From positions 186,001 to 250,000 of the forward strand of contig NW_026515497.1 of assembly GCF_014898815.1 (NCBI RefSeq): a DNA stretch of 64,000 bases, written 5' to 3'. A program made the position numbers and the translations under genes. The first letter of the stretch is position 1. Each line of letters starts with the position of its first letter. Of the stretch, positions 23,250-37,500 are shown piece by piece. The notes under the pieces are model-generated. The model was given only the letters and a program-made list of their open reading frames with translations, searched no databases and was not told the origin of the DNA. The stretch is from Panonychus citri (lineage: Eukaryota > Arthropoda > Arachnida > Trombidiformes > Tetranychidae).

Positions 23250-26200
23250 TCAATAACGAATTTGTTCATTGAAGTTATTCTTCTTATTCTCACCATCGAA
23301 GCTTTTACGCTCATGGAATAACATGGTGAAGATTATAATCAACAACTGATGGAATAAAAAGTGAAAAATTCTTTAGAACTTGAGATAAATCCAGAACTTC
23401 ATGAGGTAACCAAAATATAATGCAATGTACTTACAATTATAATTGTCAACAAAACGATACCGAAACAAGCTTTAGGAAAGTCGAAATGTTCAACAAGATA
23501 ACCTCCAATTATGGGTCCAAGGGCAGTTCTGATAATCATATACGATGAAACTTTTAGTTAAAATTCACTTTGCAAAAGTAAATTAGTTTCAATTTCTTAC
23601 CCAAGGGCATAAGCAGAAACAAAAAGACTACTTATCATTGAACCAGCACCAACATCGTCTTTTAAATCAGATAAACTTGAAAGATCAAAAGAACAATTTG
23701 TTATTGATAAATTGGAACATTAGATTACCAATTATCATACTCTTTTTCCCTCATTGCTTGTGTAAAGTTGGAAACGAAACAAAAGGCCAAGCCCATTCCA
23801 TAAACGATCTGAGAGAATACAACCAGTACAATACTCCTGTAGAAAAGTTTCATTCCCATTTAGAATTAGGTTAGACTTGATCTTTAAACTGTCAAACATA
23901 CGGTTTAATTGGCAAAGGGTAAATAGGACCAACCAGAATGAACCCTAATATGATAAGTGAAGAACCGACGATGTTCATGAAAGTGACATCTTTATATCTC
24001 GACATGAACAGACCAACGATCCAGGTAAAAATACCATAAAATAGACCAGATAATAAGAAAATTGATCCAACTGCTGATGATCGCAGATTAGCAAACTGTT
24101 AAGATGAGACGCAAATAATAGAATGTCCCAATATATGATAACGAACTCAATGTCGAAAATTCTTACGCTTCTAATATGTGGCTCCAACATGGATTGATTG
24201 AACCCAAAGACGATGCAAAGTACAATAGTTATGAGGATCTGTAATGTTATCCTCCAATTGGATAAAACTTTGAATATTCCAGCACTTTTCTCATTTCTGG
24301 TCAATTCTGAATGAAAGATGAAAGAAAATCATCAATTAAACAAACTTAATCAAATTCAAAGTTAGAGATTCAAGATCTTGACTCATCGTGAAGGTTCATG
24401 AATATAAAGATAATTAGTAGTCTCTTTTTCTCTAATCATTAACAGTTTGAAAAGCAAGCAGGAATAGTTAATATTCAAGTTATCAATCGATGAGAGTCTT
24501 ATATCAATCAAGGATGTGAAAGAAGAAAACAAAATAAAAATAATCAACAAATCAACAGAAATTTCCTTTGATTTATAATTATGTTTTTCCATCATCGTCA
24601 CTTGCTATTGTTATTTTTTTCTAATAAATGTCTAATCAGATGATGAGATTTGCTTGATATTAAAATTAATGAAGAGTTTGAATGTGATTCAACAACCGTT
24701 ATTGATTGAAATTCAATTGGTTAATCAGATAATCCATAATTGAACTCACTTGCTTTTCTCGGGAAGAGGACGAATAGTACTGGAAATGTAAGGGAAAGAA
24801 GAGCACCACAGACGAAAAAGGGCAAATCAAAGCCCCCAACCTAACAGAAAGAAAAAATATGTCAGAGACAAAAGATTCATTAGTCAATTATAATTAAATC
24901 AAAGATTGCTGATCGATTTGTTTTAGAACCAGACCTCATAAAGGAAACCACCAAGCAGAGGGCCAACGATCATACCAACACCATAACACATCTCAATCAA
25001 ACCCTATGGAGGAAAAGAGATTGATTTAAAGTGAAAATTATCAGTACCAATGTCCAAAGTCATTTAGAGGATTAGCTTACAAATACTTGAGAGATGTGAT
25101 TTGGATAATAGACCGGGATTGCGGCATAACACGTTGCTGAGACTGCTGCTAATCCTATTGATCCAAATGATCGGATTAAGGCACAAAAGGTGGTGAATAG
25201 TGTCCCATTTGGAGCCCATTTTAATGCTCTGAAAAACAGATGAAACAATTGAAACAAATTAATTGTTAAAAGAAGACTAATATTTATCTTACCCAAACAA
25301 GATTATTCCAGTTGATCCAACAAAGATACCAGTTAAAATTGTCAATCTAAATCCAAGTTTAGGTAACTGGATAGAAAAGTGTAAAAACGAATGAGAGTCA
25401 AATCATTTGTGAGCCTTGACAAATTAACAAACAACTTTTAACAATAAATGCTACTAATCAATTGATGGTACACAAATTAAGAAATTATTAGCTGATTGTG
25501 ATTAGTAAAGGGAAAATTGACTAAAAATCAAATGGAAATTAGGAAACATTGTAACCACAGTAACGAATGAGAAAATGAGCATTTTTCTTTAAATTTCAAT
25601 CTGTAAGTGATTTAGATATAACTACAGTTAGAATTGAATTTTCTTCCTCGTTTCTATCAATCAAATTATGATTGAGTGATATTGGTTTATGCTAATTTTT
25701 CAACGATTAATAGACGAGTGGGTTGTTGTGGTTTTCCACTTGTAACTCACTTAAATTTATTGACAATTAAGAAAAGAATGAAGTTATTATTTAAGTTGAT
25801 TAGGTCATAATCATCCGATTAATATCACTTCGTTGATTATCATCACCAATATCACCATCGTCATCATCTTCCTTTCGAGTCTGGTGTTAATTTGTTTGAT
25901 AAAAATCAATGACATTTACGGATAACAACATGGAGAGTCAATCAATGTGCTCACTGTGTGTTTATTATGTTATTAATTGAATTGATTCTTGTTCAAGTTG
26001 CTCATAACTAATTGATAACTAATTGATTTATTAGTAATTAATATTTAGACAAAGACAAGTACTCAGGAAAGAAAAAAACTTTTAAAGCAAATTATTGACA
26101 ACAAAATAGAAATCAAGGTAAATTTAATCTGATTTTCTTTGGTAAGATAGTTAAATGTTGATTAATTTCTCGACTGATGAATCAAAATAAACACATTAAT

Positions 26201-27094
26201 TACATTTCATTGGTACACCAAGTAATTGATAATAAGAAAAAATAGCTTGACTTACATTTAAGATTATCAAACTGCCTAATTATAATAGCCTGTCATTTAT
26301 TTTATTACAATAACTATTAATATTAATATAACTGTTACTTAACTGATTTAACCTAATTGAAGAAGATACATTTGCTCTAATTAGCTAATTAAAGTTTCTT
26401 TATTAATTACTTTTCATCATCAAAGTAAAAAAGAAAAAGTTACAGAACATCAAGATACAACTCATTTCTTTTCTCTTGTTGAAATCTAATTCTATCAAAG
26501 ATATGATTCCAAAAAATGAATCACTTGGAATGAAAATATATCCGATTTATGGTCAACTTACAAATTTTCCATAGACTGGACACAAGATGAAGGCAATCAC
26601 TTCCTGGATGGAGAAAAGAAAACCATAGGTCGATGGAGATAGTCCTTTAGATTCAGCCTGTTGATTGGAAAGAAATCAATCAATGATGATTTATTTTATT
26701 ATCACTTATCGGTTCAGTGAAACGTGCACGACAATAATTAGCCATATACTTTTTGATGAACTTTAATTAATTTTTCTACATGATACAAAGACCAAGATCA
26801 TTTAATTACCTCTTTCGGAAAGAAGGGTGACAAAACACAATAAGCTGCTCCGGTTATGATGTTTATGTAAGCAAATACAGAGATGAGTAGATAATCACGA
26901 CGTGACAATTTAATTGGTCCGGTTTGACTGATTGTCGACAATTGTGGTTTAACTGATTTACTCCAATTGGATGAAGAGTCATGATTATCCAGAGGAACCG
27001 TTGAAGATGATGAAATGTTGATTGTTGATGTAATTACTGTCGCAGTTTCAATTAATTGGGTTAAATTTCGCTTTTGCAACTTTTTCCCGCACAT
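23250..27094 (-). CDS. SLC18B1-like vesicular polyamine/amine MFS transporter
   Basis: Twelve exons keep one frame: 27094-26810, 26657-26562, 25366-25293, 25228-25081, 25003-24935, 24840-24750, 24306-24167, 24095-23902, 23836-23729, 23675-23601, 23528-23435 and 23345-23250 (TGA). This gives 489 residues, close to human SLC18B1. Family marks are a hydrophilic N-terminus of about 65 residues, AAYCVLSPFFPKEAESKGLS at TM1, CPVYGKF at TM2, GVGMIVGPLLGGFLYEVGG at TM5-6 and ALGPIIGGYLVEHF at TM11. The vesicular transporter family moves cationic amines into vesicles against protons. The donor after exon 5 (GTCTGG) is weak but GT is present. Intron 2 is unusually large (1.2 kb). The assignment to SLC18B1 rather than another DHA1-type MFS is by pattern. 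Confidence 0.8.
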
Positions 27095-30000
27095 TTTCTA
27101 ATAGTTTAGATCGGTTAACTTTTCTTATGGGTAAATGATACTGTTAATTATATTATTGATTGATTTTTCACTCGATTGATTAGATTTTTGGTAAAGAAAT
27201 CGTAATAAGGTGTCATTAATCATGCTGATGAAAACGGACTCAAAGAATTAATCTTCTATCATCTTCTATTTATTGACATGAGAGAAGCCTTTTTTTCTCG
27301 GCTCCCATTCTCCCTCCTCATTGAGATCTTCATCTCTAGATGAACTATCTTTCAGCTATCATGATGAGTGAGGGAAAAAGGAGGAGAAAAAAATGCTGAT
27401 TAATATCGTCAAGATTGTTTTCATTAATCAGTATAGTTGTGAGTATAATGACCACATGATTTAAGTATTACTATCTTGATTGTTTGCGTCACTTAATCGG
27501 TTCGCTTATTCTGCATCAATCTAATAGTATTGATCATTGAAACTTGTATTAGAGTATTGTTAAAGATTTTTCTGTTTGGAATTTTTCATCCAAAGGATTC
27601 TACCAAAGTAAATAATTGAAAAATTACATGGAAAAATATTTATGTTGAAGCTTACTAATTATAGGGATTGGATTTTATTTCTGTCAGGGCTGAACTTCGA
27701 GAACATAGTTTAATAGAGATTAGTCGTGAACTTATCTGGTTATAACGCTTTCGAAATCACTATCTTTCATCAAGTAACTCTATGAATTTCGCAAAAATGG
27801 CTTCTCTCGCCGCTTTTAGATCGGAAATGATAAAATTTTCCTTTTTTCCAATTTATGTAGAACATAGTTAGGCAAAAAAACTTCCGAATACACCGATAGA
27901 CAATTGTGGGTGGGATAAATTCGTCATTTAATAGTGAATAAGTTCATGTAGATTTAGTAACCCTCGTGCAATGTCAACTAATAAAATGAACTTGATTCAA
28001 TGTTCAATTTAACGCTTACAACTCCGCCCACAGTAGTTCCCGACTAAAATCCTGCATGTTTTATAGAACTACTTGAGAGCTACCCCTGCCAAAAATTCAA
28101 GAAGAATGCTTTGCTGCATACTATCTGTAAGCAATACAAGGAATGACAGTACTGTCAAGAAGTGTCAAGTGCGAATAAACAACCTGTACATTGCAAAATG
28201 ACGCTAATTCCCAAATATGGAGCAGTCGAACTCCTCATACTACAATGATTTGATTTAGAAAAATCATGTATGTAAATGCATGTATATTTATGCTTGGTTA
28301 GATTTTTGTTTATTTTTTCTATCAACTCCGTAATAAGGAAAACTCACTCGTAAACTTGCGAAAATCAAACAAGTAGCGATAGTTTATAAAATCATGATTT
28401 CATATCGCAAATCAAAAATCTCATTCACAACCGAAACCTTAGATCAAAAAGATGCGTCGAGCAAAATTTGTTTTCATTTTAAATACTTTTAATGTGCCAT
28501 TCTTTTCAAAGACTCTCCATTCTCAAGTTATTCCGTAAACAAATCTGTTAATTTAACGTAATCGTCTTGTATAAAATTTCCTTTCTGACCTAATGAATAG
28601 TTTTCGTGAAAATCGAGTTCGAAGTTGCAACTTCAGGTCACTTTTTGCAAGCAACAATGAGTTTCCAGACCATGAAATTATGTACTCGAACTAAGAACTC
28701 AGGTGAATATATCCTGACCCTGGAACAATTTCTTCTTCCCACCTTGGATACTTCATATCCAATAAGTTTATCAACATTATAATGGCACTTTTCACTGTTC
28801 GAACGTTAAAAAACTTTCGCGAGAGAAACGCGATTTCGGTGCTAAAGTCGCCTGTGGTGAATCCGATCTAAAATATTACAAATTTGAATCAATAAAACAC
28901 GAGGTTGATTTAATTTGGAATTATTTAGGTCATTATTATCTTACTTCGCTAACTTATTCAATGCCCGAGCATGTTTGGAGGCCAAAGGTAAACACATCGA
29001 TTACTAACAATTATTGTATTCTAACAACTATTGTAACAATTAATCAAAAGAAAGGATGATTGCCAAAATGGCCCACCAATCAGAATTTTTTGAAATAGGT
29101 ATCAATCGAAGGTAAGACTCTAGAATAGCCCCACCCTCTGATCGCCACCAAACTTTTTCTGTATGTATTACTTTATATGAGTGTCATACTTGTGCATGGG
29201 TTTTTTGAGGAACTCATAGTTCAGAAGATACAGCTATCCAAAAGTCGATTTTTGCATAGAGGCTTATGGAGTAATAGGAAGTTTCACAGTGCCGTACAGA
29301 ATGATGATAGAGCAATGTTTTTTCAGCATACATATTTGTCACTAACAGTACTATACACACAAAATAGTAGACCTCTGGGTTCAAAGTTGGATCCTCAATG
29401 AAATCGTATATAACCAATGAACCAGAAGTTGGATTCATATAATATTTAGTCACGATGATACTTAAGGTATATATACTATAATATACTAGCCAAGGTCATA
29501 CGGCGAAATGCCTAATTTTATTTTTCCTGTTTGTCCAAATATTGCGCTTCTAACTCCTAATTGTTAGAAGATGGTGCTACTATGCTCTGTCATGTGACTA
29601 CATTAGGGAGTTGTTTGAGGGAGCAATGAGCTCTTTTACTTATAGGCTTGCATTATTTATTTATGATCATTTGTATTCCGTCTTTCTTCCCGCCAACATC
29701 TTTTCTCTTTATCTATCTCACTCTCTATCTCGCTCTCAATCTATTAGGTCATCCGGAAAGTTTTTTACATAACCATGTTCCATTATAGATAGAGCTATAA
29801 CTCCAACGGCAAATTGTTTCTCGTAGGCTAATTCCTAAGAAAACCAAATTTCATGTAAAATGACTTGTCCGTTTAATTTTGAGGTCAAAAATTGAAGGGT
29901 TTTATATGAACTTCCACATGAAAAACATCACATTTTTGGTGTTCAAAGGGATGAAATTTTTGACTTTTTTGATTTAAATTCGAATATCTCGGGGAAACTA

Positions 30001-31498
30001 AGGTGTAAAGTTATGTTCGATAGCTTTTCTTTCTAATTCTATGGATGAAAAAAATAAAAATTTCGAAAAGACCCGCCCTTACAAAGCTTATTTAATTTGA
30101 TAATCGCGATTTTTGACCTGAAGTGGCCGCAAAATTGCACGGACTTGTTGTTCTTCATGAAATTGTGTTTTCTTAGGAATTAGCATGCGAGAAACAATTT
30201 TCCGTTGGAATTATAGCTCTATCTACATGGATAATGGAACATGGTTAGGTAACTTTCCGGATGACCTAATATATCTTGCTCTCAATCTCATTCTCAATGA
30301 ATGGTTCCTGTAGCCATGCTAGGCTGGAGAGGGAGGTGTGCCGTGATGATAAGACTGCAGTGTTGTGGCGCAGCATCTCACTTAAAGCAACAACGAATTC
30401 ATAGTCTCCCTCTAACGGATTAGTGTCATTAGGCTTGGAGAAGGTTATTTCACCTACTTTTGATAAAAAACCCTTTGTGGTTATGTAGAGACAGCTGAAA
30501 TTTGCTCTTAGTTATATGACACGTTTTTAGTTGCTCCTGTTAAACTTTAATTTATTCAACTTTACCTGTGAATCTAAAATGAAATTTTGTCTTATTATTG
30601 TTCATCAAATCATACAGACCAAGTTGATACCAAAATGAAAGGCAAAAATCTCTCAGCTTTCTTGATTATTATTTTTGGGCCGTAAGCCATACACTATACT
30701 GACATAAATTTTCGGTTTACTACATTTCTTATTCATACAATTCACTATGATCACCCTTTAGTGCTTTCTAATTGCTTAACATCGATTATTAATAAAATTA
30801 ATAAAAATTTTTCCTTTTCTCTAATACTTCATCTGAAACCGGCCGATGAGGAAAAATTGGATTCGCGACCTAATGATTAGTACTCATTTGTTACGGACCG
30901 TTTTAGCAAGCCTCCGAGGAATTTGTCCAATTTTTTCTTGACAAAAAAAAACACAAATTTTGTTACTTTATTATAAATATTAATAATCTATTGTTATTAC
31001 TTTCCTTTGAATTTTATTCTCCTTTAAATTTAAGCCTTCTGAGGCTTGCCGTAATGGCTATTCATTCCTTTATCAACTTACCTGTAAAAAAACAGATAGA
31101 ACATATTGAAAATTGTTATAAACACATAATGTCTGCACCTTGTTTTCATACAATGTAAAAATTAAAATAAATGATTCTCTTAATACATTCAATCCCTGCA
31201 ATTTAGAATGAAAATAAAAACTTGGCTAATTGACTTTAGAGCTAATTGCATTATCAGTACCAAACTAGGAGATTTGTGTGCGAGGTAATTATGAATATAA
31301 ATATTTTTATGCTTAGATTTTATTTATTTTCTGTCTTATTTATAACCATAATGCTATAAAACTCACTAGTAAATTTCTATGCAACATACAATTCAAAGAA
31401 ATTCAACAGTATAATCTCATAATTTCCGCGAAGTCTCGCAATCAACTGATGAACAAAGAATATGAAAGTTCTGATCTTAAAGAATACAGTAACAATTA
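27095..31498. other. Gene-poor 4.4 kb region
   Basis: Upstream of the SLC18B1-like gene and downstream of silk copy B. Apart from the MITE at 29747-30266 I see no gene, RNA or family-like open frame. Short frames near 29177-29453 on both strands have no recognisable features. The GC content seems slightly higher around 27.9-28.9 kb than in other spacers. Confidence 0.45.
29747..30266. mobile_element. Mariner-like MITE with ~100-bp inverted repeats
   Basis: The ends GGTCATCCGGAAAGTT and AACTTTCCGGATGACC are inverted copies. The similarity runs inward about 100 bp through CATGTTCCATTAT, AGAGCTATAA and AATTCCTAAGAAAAC. TA flanks both sides (29745-29746 and 30267-30268). The element is 520 bp and its interior has no open frame of note. 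Confidence 0.85.
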
Positions 31499-31504
31499 TT
31501 TATT
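31499..31504 (-). terminator. Polyadenylation signal of silk copy B
   Basis: AATAAA on the minus strand, about 50 bp after the stop codon at 31555-31557. Confidence 0.55.
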
Positions 31505-31554
31505 ATTGAGATGCTTTGATTGAAACACTAGTACAGACAACATTGCAGCTTATG

Positions 31555-34500
31555 TTAGGCGTAGCAGTAACAACTTTGACCCTTTGAGTTAACAAAGGAT
31601 GACAAATAAGAACGGTCGAACATGATAGCTCCAGAGTCATTTGCGTTTCCTGATGATGATGATGATGAAGCATTGTTTCCTTTGCCTGATGAACCGTTAT
31701 CTGAACCATTTCCTGAACCTGATGAACCTGAGCCAGCAGCAGCAGCAGATGAAGCAGCAGCAGATGATGATGAACCAGCTGATGATCCTGTTCCTGATGA
31801 TCCTGATGATGATTGACCGTTGTTAGATGCTCCTGATCCATTGTTTTGTCCTTTACCAGTAGATGATCCTGAAGAACCAGCAGCAGCAGCGGCAGCGGCA
31901 GAAGCAGCGGCAGCTGAAGCAGCAGCAGCATTAGCAGCGGTAGCAGCAGCAGAGTCATTTGCGTTTCCTGATGATGTTGATGATGATGATGAAGCATTGT
32001 TTCCTTTGCCTGATGAACCGTTATCTGAACCATTTCCTGAACCTGATGAACCTGAGCCAGCAGCAGCAGCAGATGAAGCAGCAGCAGCAGATGATGATGA
32101 ACCAGCTGATGATCCTGTTCCTGATGATCCTGATGATGATTGACCGTTGTTAGATGCTCCTGATCCATTGTTTTGTCCTTTACCAGTAGATGATCCTGAA
32201 GAACCAGCAGCAGCGGCAGCGGCAGAAGCAGCGGCAGCTGAAGCAGCAGCAGCATTAGCAGCAGTAGCAGCAGCAGAGTCATTGCGTTTCCTGATGATGT
32301 TGATGATGATGATGAAGCATTGTTTCCTTTGCCTGATGACCGTTATCTGAACCATTTCCTGACCCTGATGAACCTGAGCCAGCAGCAGCAGCAGATGAAG
32401 CAGCAGCAGCAGATGATGATGATGAACCAGCTGATGATCCTGTTCCTGATGATCCTGATGATGTTGACCGTTGTTAGATGCTCCTGATCCATTGTTTTGT
32501 CCTTTACCAGTAGATGATCCTGAAGAACCAGCAGCAGCGGCAGCGGCAGAAGCAGCGGCAGCTGAAGCAGCAGCAGCATGGCAGCGGTAGCAGCAGCAGA
32601 GTCACGTTTCCTGATGTTGTTGATGATGATGATGAAGCATTGTTTCCTTTGCCTGATGAACCGTTATCTGAACCATTTCCTGAACCTGATGAACCTGAGC
32701 CAGCAGCAGCAGCAGATGAAGCAGCAGCAGCAGATGATGATGAACCAGCTGATGATCCTGTTCCTGATGATCCTGATGATGATTGACCGTTGTTAGATGC
32801 TCCTGATCCATTGTTTTGTCCTTTACCAGTAGATGATCCTGAAGAACCAGCAGCAGCGGCAGCGGCAGAAGCAGCGGCAGCTGAAGCAGCAGCAGCATTA
32901 GCAGCAGTAGCAGCAGCAGAGTCATTTGCGTTGCCTGATGATGTTGATGATGATGATGAAGCATTGTTTCCTTTGCCTGATGAACCGTTATCTGAACCAT
33001 TTCCTGAACCTGATGAACCTGAGCCAGCAGCAGCAGCAGATGAAGCAGCAGCAGATGATGATGATGAACCAGCTGATGATCCTGTTCCTGATGATCCTGA
33101 TGATGATTGAGTTTTGTTAGATGCTCCTGATCCATTGTTTTGTCCTTTACCAGTAGATGATCCTGAAGAACCAGCAGCAGCATTAGCAGCAGCAGCATTA
33201 GCAGCGGTAGCAGCAGCAGAGTCATTTGCGTTTCCTGATGATGTTGATGATGATGATGAAGCATTGTTTCCTTTGCCTGATGAACCGTTATCTGAACCAT
33301 TTCCTGAACCTGATGAACCTGAGCCAGCAGCAGCAGCAGATGAAGCAGCAGCAGCAGATGATGATGATGAACCAGCTGATGATCCTGTTCCTGATGATCC
33401 TGATGATGATTGACCGTTGTTAGATGCTCCTGATCCATTGTTTTGTCCTTTACCAGTAGATGATCCTGAAGAACCAGCAGCAGCAGCGGCAGCGGTAGCA
33501 GCAGCAGAGTCATTTGCGTTTCCTGATGATGTTGATGATGATGATGAAGCATTGTTTCCTTTGCCTGATGAACCGTTATCTGAACCATTTCCTGAACCTG
33601 ATGAACCTGAGCCAGCAGCAGCAGCAGATGAAGCAGCAGCAGCAGATGATGATGATGAACCAGCTGATGATCCTGTTCCTGATGATCCTGATGATGATTG
33701 ACCGTTGTTAGATGCTCCTGATCCATTGTTTTGTCCTTTACCAGTAGATGATCCTGAAGAACCAGCAGCAGCAGCGGCAGCGGCAGAAGCAGCGGCAGCT
33801 GAAGCAGCAGCAGCATTAGCAGCGGTAGCAGCAGCAGAGTCATTTGCGTTTCCTGATGATGTTGATGATGATGATGAAGCATTGTTTCCTTTGCCTGATG
33901 AACCGTTATCTGAACCATTTCCTGAACCTGATGAACCTGAGCCAGCAGCAGCAGCAGATGAAGCAGCAGCAGCAGATGATGATGATGAACCAGCTGATGA
34001 TCCTGTTCCTGATGATCCTGATGATGATTGACCGTTGTTAGATGCTCCTGATCCATTGTTTTGTCCTTTACCAGTAGATGATCCTGAAGAACCAGCAGCA
34101 GCAGCGGCAGCGGCAGCTGAAGCAGCAGCAGCATTAGCAGCGGTAGCAGCAGCAGAGTCATTTGCGTTTCCTGATGATGTTGATGATGATGATGAAGCAT
34201 TGTTTCCTTTGCCTGATGAACCGTTATCTGAACCATTTCCTGAACCTGATGAACCTGAGCAGCAGCATGAAGCAGCAGCAGCAGATGATGATGATGAACC
34301 AGCTGATGATCCTGTTCCTGATGATCCTGATGATGATTGACCGTTGTTAGATGCTCCTGATTCATTGTTTTGTCCTTTACCAGTAGATGATCCTGAAGAA
34401 CCAGCAGCAGCAGCAGCGGCAGAAGCAGCGGCTGACAACAGCAGTTAGCAGCGGTAGCAGCAGCAGAGTCATTGCGTTTCCTGATGATGTTGATGATGAT

Positions 34501-37500
34501 GATGAAGCATTGTTTTCTTTGCCTGATGAACCGTTATCTGAACCATTTCCTGAACCTGATGAACCTGAGCCAGCAGCAGCAGCAGATGATGATGATGAAC
34601 CAGCTGATGATCCTGTTCCTGATGATCCTGATGATGATTGACCGTTGTTAGATGCTCCTGATCTATTGTTTTGTCCTTTACCAGTAGATGATCCTGAAGA
34701 ACCAGCAGGCAGCAGCGGCAGCAAGCAGCGGCAGCTGAAGCAGCAGCAGCATTAGCAGCGGTAGCAGCAGCAGAGTCATTTGCGTTTCCTGATGATGTTG
34801 ATGATGATGATGAAGCATTGTTTCCTTTGCCTGATGAACCGTTATCTGAACCATTTCCTGAACCTGATGAACCTGAGCCAGCAGCAGCAGCAGATGATGA
34901 TGATGAACCAGCTGATGATCCTGTTCCTGATGATCCTGATGATGATTGACCGTTGTTAGATGCTCCTGATCCATTGTTTTGTCCTTTACCAGTAGATGAT
35001 CCTGAAGAACCAGCAGCAGCAGCGGCAGCGGCAGAAGCAGCGGCAGCTGAAGCAGCAGAGTCATTTGCGTTTCCTGATGATGTTGATGATGATGATGAAG
35101 CATTGTTTTCTTTGCCTGATGAACCGTTATCTGAACCATTTCCTGAACCTGATGAACCTGAGCCAGCAGCAGCAGATGATGATGATGAACCAGCTGATGA
35201 TCCTGTTCCTGATCCTGATGATGATTGACCGTTGTTAGATGCTCCTGATCCATTGTTTCCTTTACCAGTAGATGATCCTGAAGAACCAGCAGCAGCAGAA
35301 GCAGCAGCTGAAGCAGCAACAGCATAGCAGCAGCAGTCATTTGCGTTTCCTGATGATGTTGATGATGATGATGCATTGTTTTCTTTGCCTGATGAACCGT
35401 TATCTGAACCATTTCCTGAACCTGATGAACCTGAGCCAGCAGCAGCAGATGATGATGATGAACCAGCTGATCCTGTTCCTGATGATCCTGATGATGATTG
35501 ACCGTTAGATGCTCCTGATCCATTGTTTTGTCCTTTTAGATGATCCTGAAGAACCAGCAGCAGCAGCGGCAGCGGCAGCGGCTGAAGCAGCAGCAGCATT
35601 AGCAGTAGCAGCAGCAGAGTCATTTGCGTTTCCTGATGATGTTGATGATGATGATGAAGCATTGTTTTCTTTGCCTGATGAACCGTTATCTGAACCATTT
35701 CCTGAACCTGATGAACCTGAGCCAGCAGCAGCAGCAGATGATGATGATGAACCAGCTGATGATCCTGTTCCTGATGATCCTGATGATGATTGACCGTTGT
35801 TAGATGCTCCTGATCCATTGTTTTGTCCTTTACCAGTAGATGATCCTGAAGAACCAGCAGCAGCAGCGGCAGGAAGCAGCGGCAGCTGACAGCAGCAGCA
35901 TTAGCAGTAGCAGCAGCAGAGTCATTTGCGTTTCCTGATGATGTTGATGATGATGATGAAGCATTGTTTCCTTTGCCTGATGAACCGTTATCTGAACCAT
36001 TTCCTGAACCTGATGAACCTGAGCCAGCAGCAGATGAAGCAGCAGCAGCAGATGATGATGATGAACCAGCTGATGATCCTGTTCCTGATGATCCTGATGA
36101 TGATTGACCGTTGTTAGATGCTCCTGATCCATTGTTTTGTCCTTTACCAGTAGATGATCCTGAAGAACCAGCAGCAGCAGCGGCAGCGGCAGAAGCAGCG
36201 GCAGCTGAAGCAGCAGCAGCATTAGCAGCGGTAGCAGCAGTCATTTGCGTTTCCTGATGATGTTGATGATGATGATGAAGCATTGTTTCCTTTGCCTGAT
36301 GAACCGTTATCTGAACCCTTTCCTGAACCTGATGAACCTGAGCCAGCAGCAGCAGCAGATGAAGCAGCAGCAGATGATGATGATGAACCAGCTGATGATC
36401 CTGTTCCTGATGATCCTGATGATGATTGACCGTTGTTAGATGCTCCTGATCCATTGTTTTGTCCTTTACCAGTAGATGATCCTGAAGAACCAGCAGCAGC
36501 AGCGGCAGCGCAGAAGCAGCGGCAGCTGAAGCAGCAGCAGCATTAGGTAGCAGCAGCAGAGTCATTTGCGTTTCCTGATGATGTTGATGATGATGATGAA
36601 GCATTGTCTTTGCCTGATGAACCGTTATCTGAACCATTTCCTGAACCTGATGAACCTGAGCCAGCAGCGGCAGATGATGATGAACCAGCTGATGATCCTG
36701 TTCCTGATGATCCTGATGATGATTGACCGTTGTTAGATGCTCCTGATCCATTGTTTTGTCCTTTACCAGTAGATGATCCTGAAGAACCAGCAGCAGCGGC
36801 GGCAGAAGCAGCGGCAGCTGAAGCAGCAGCAGCATTAGCAGCGGTAGCAGCAGAGTCATTTGCGTTTCCTGATGATGTTGATGATGATGATGAAGCATTG
36901 TTTTCTTTGCCTGATGAACCGTTATCTGAACCATTTCCTGAACCTGATGAACCTGAGCCAGCAGCAGCAGATGATGATGATGACCAGCTGATGATCCTGT
37001 TCCTGATGATCCTGATGATGATTGACCGTTGTTAGATGCTCCTGATCCATTGTTTTGTCCTTTACCAGTAGATGATCCTGAAGAACCAGCAGCAGCAGCG
37101 GCGGCAGAAGCAGCAGCTGGCAGCAGCAGCATTAGCGGTAGCAGCAGCAGAGTCATTTGCGTTTCCTGATGATGTTGATGATGATGATGAAGCATTGTTT
37201 TCTTTGCCTGATGAACCGTTATCTGAACCATTTCCTGAACCTGATGAACCTGAGCCAGCAGCAGATGATGATGATGAACCAGCTGATGATCCTGTTCGAT
37301 GATCCTGATGATGATTGACCGTTGTTAGATGCTCCTGATCCATTGTTTTGTCCTTTACCAGTAGATGATCCTGAAGAACCAGCAGCAGCGGCGGCAGAAG
37401 CGGCAGCTGAAGCAGCAGCAGCATTAGCAGCGGTAGCAGCAGCAGAGTCATTTGCGTTTCCTGATGATGTTGATGATGATGATGAAGCATTGTTTCCTTT

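Noticed and set aside
28240..28400. Resemblance of 28.24-28.40 kb to the silk B 3' flank at 31.28-31.42 kb (TTTATGCTT, AAAACTCACT)
   Set aside because: The similarity is short, AT-rich and gapped; by eye it cannot be told from chance.
30900..31055. Possible inverted repeat GCAAGCCTC ... GAGGCTTGC
   Set aside because: Only about 9 matching bases plus weak extension, no target duplication, not enough for a mobile-element call.
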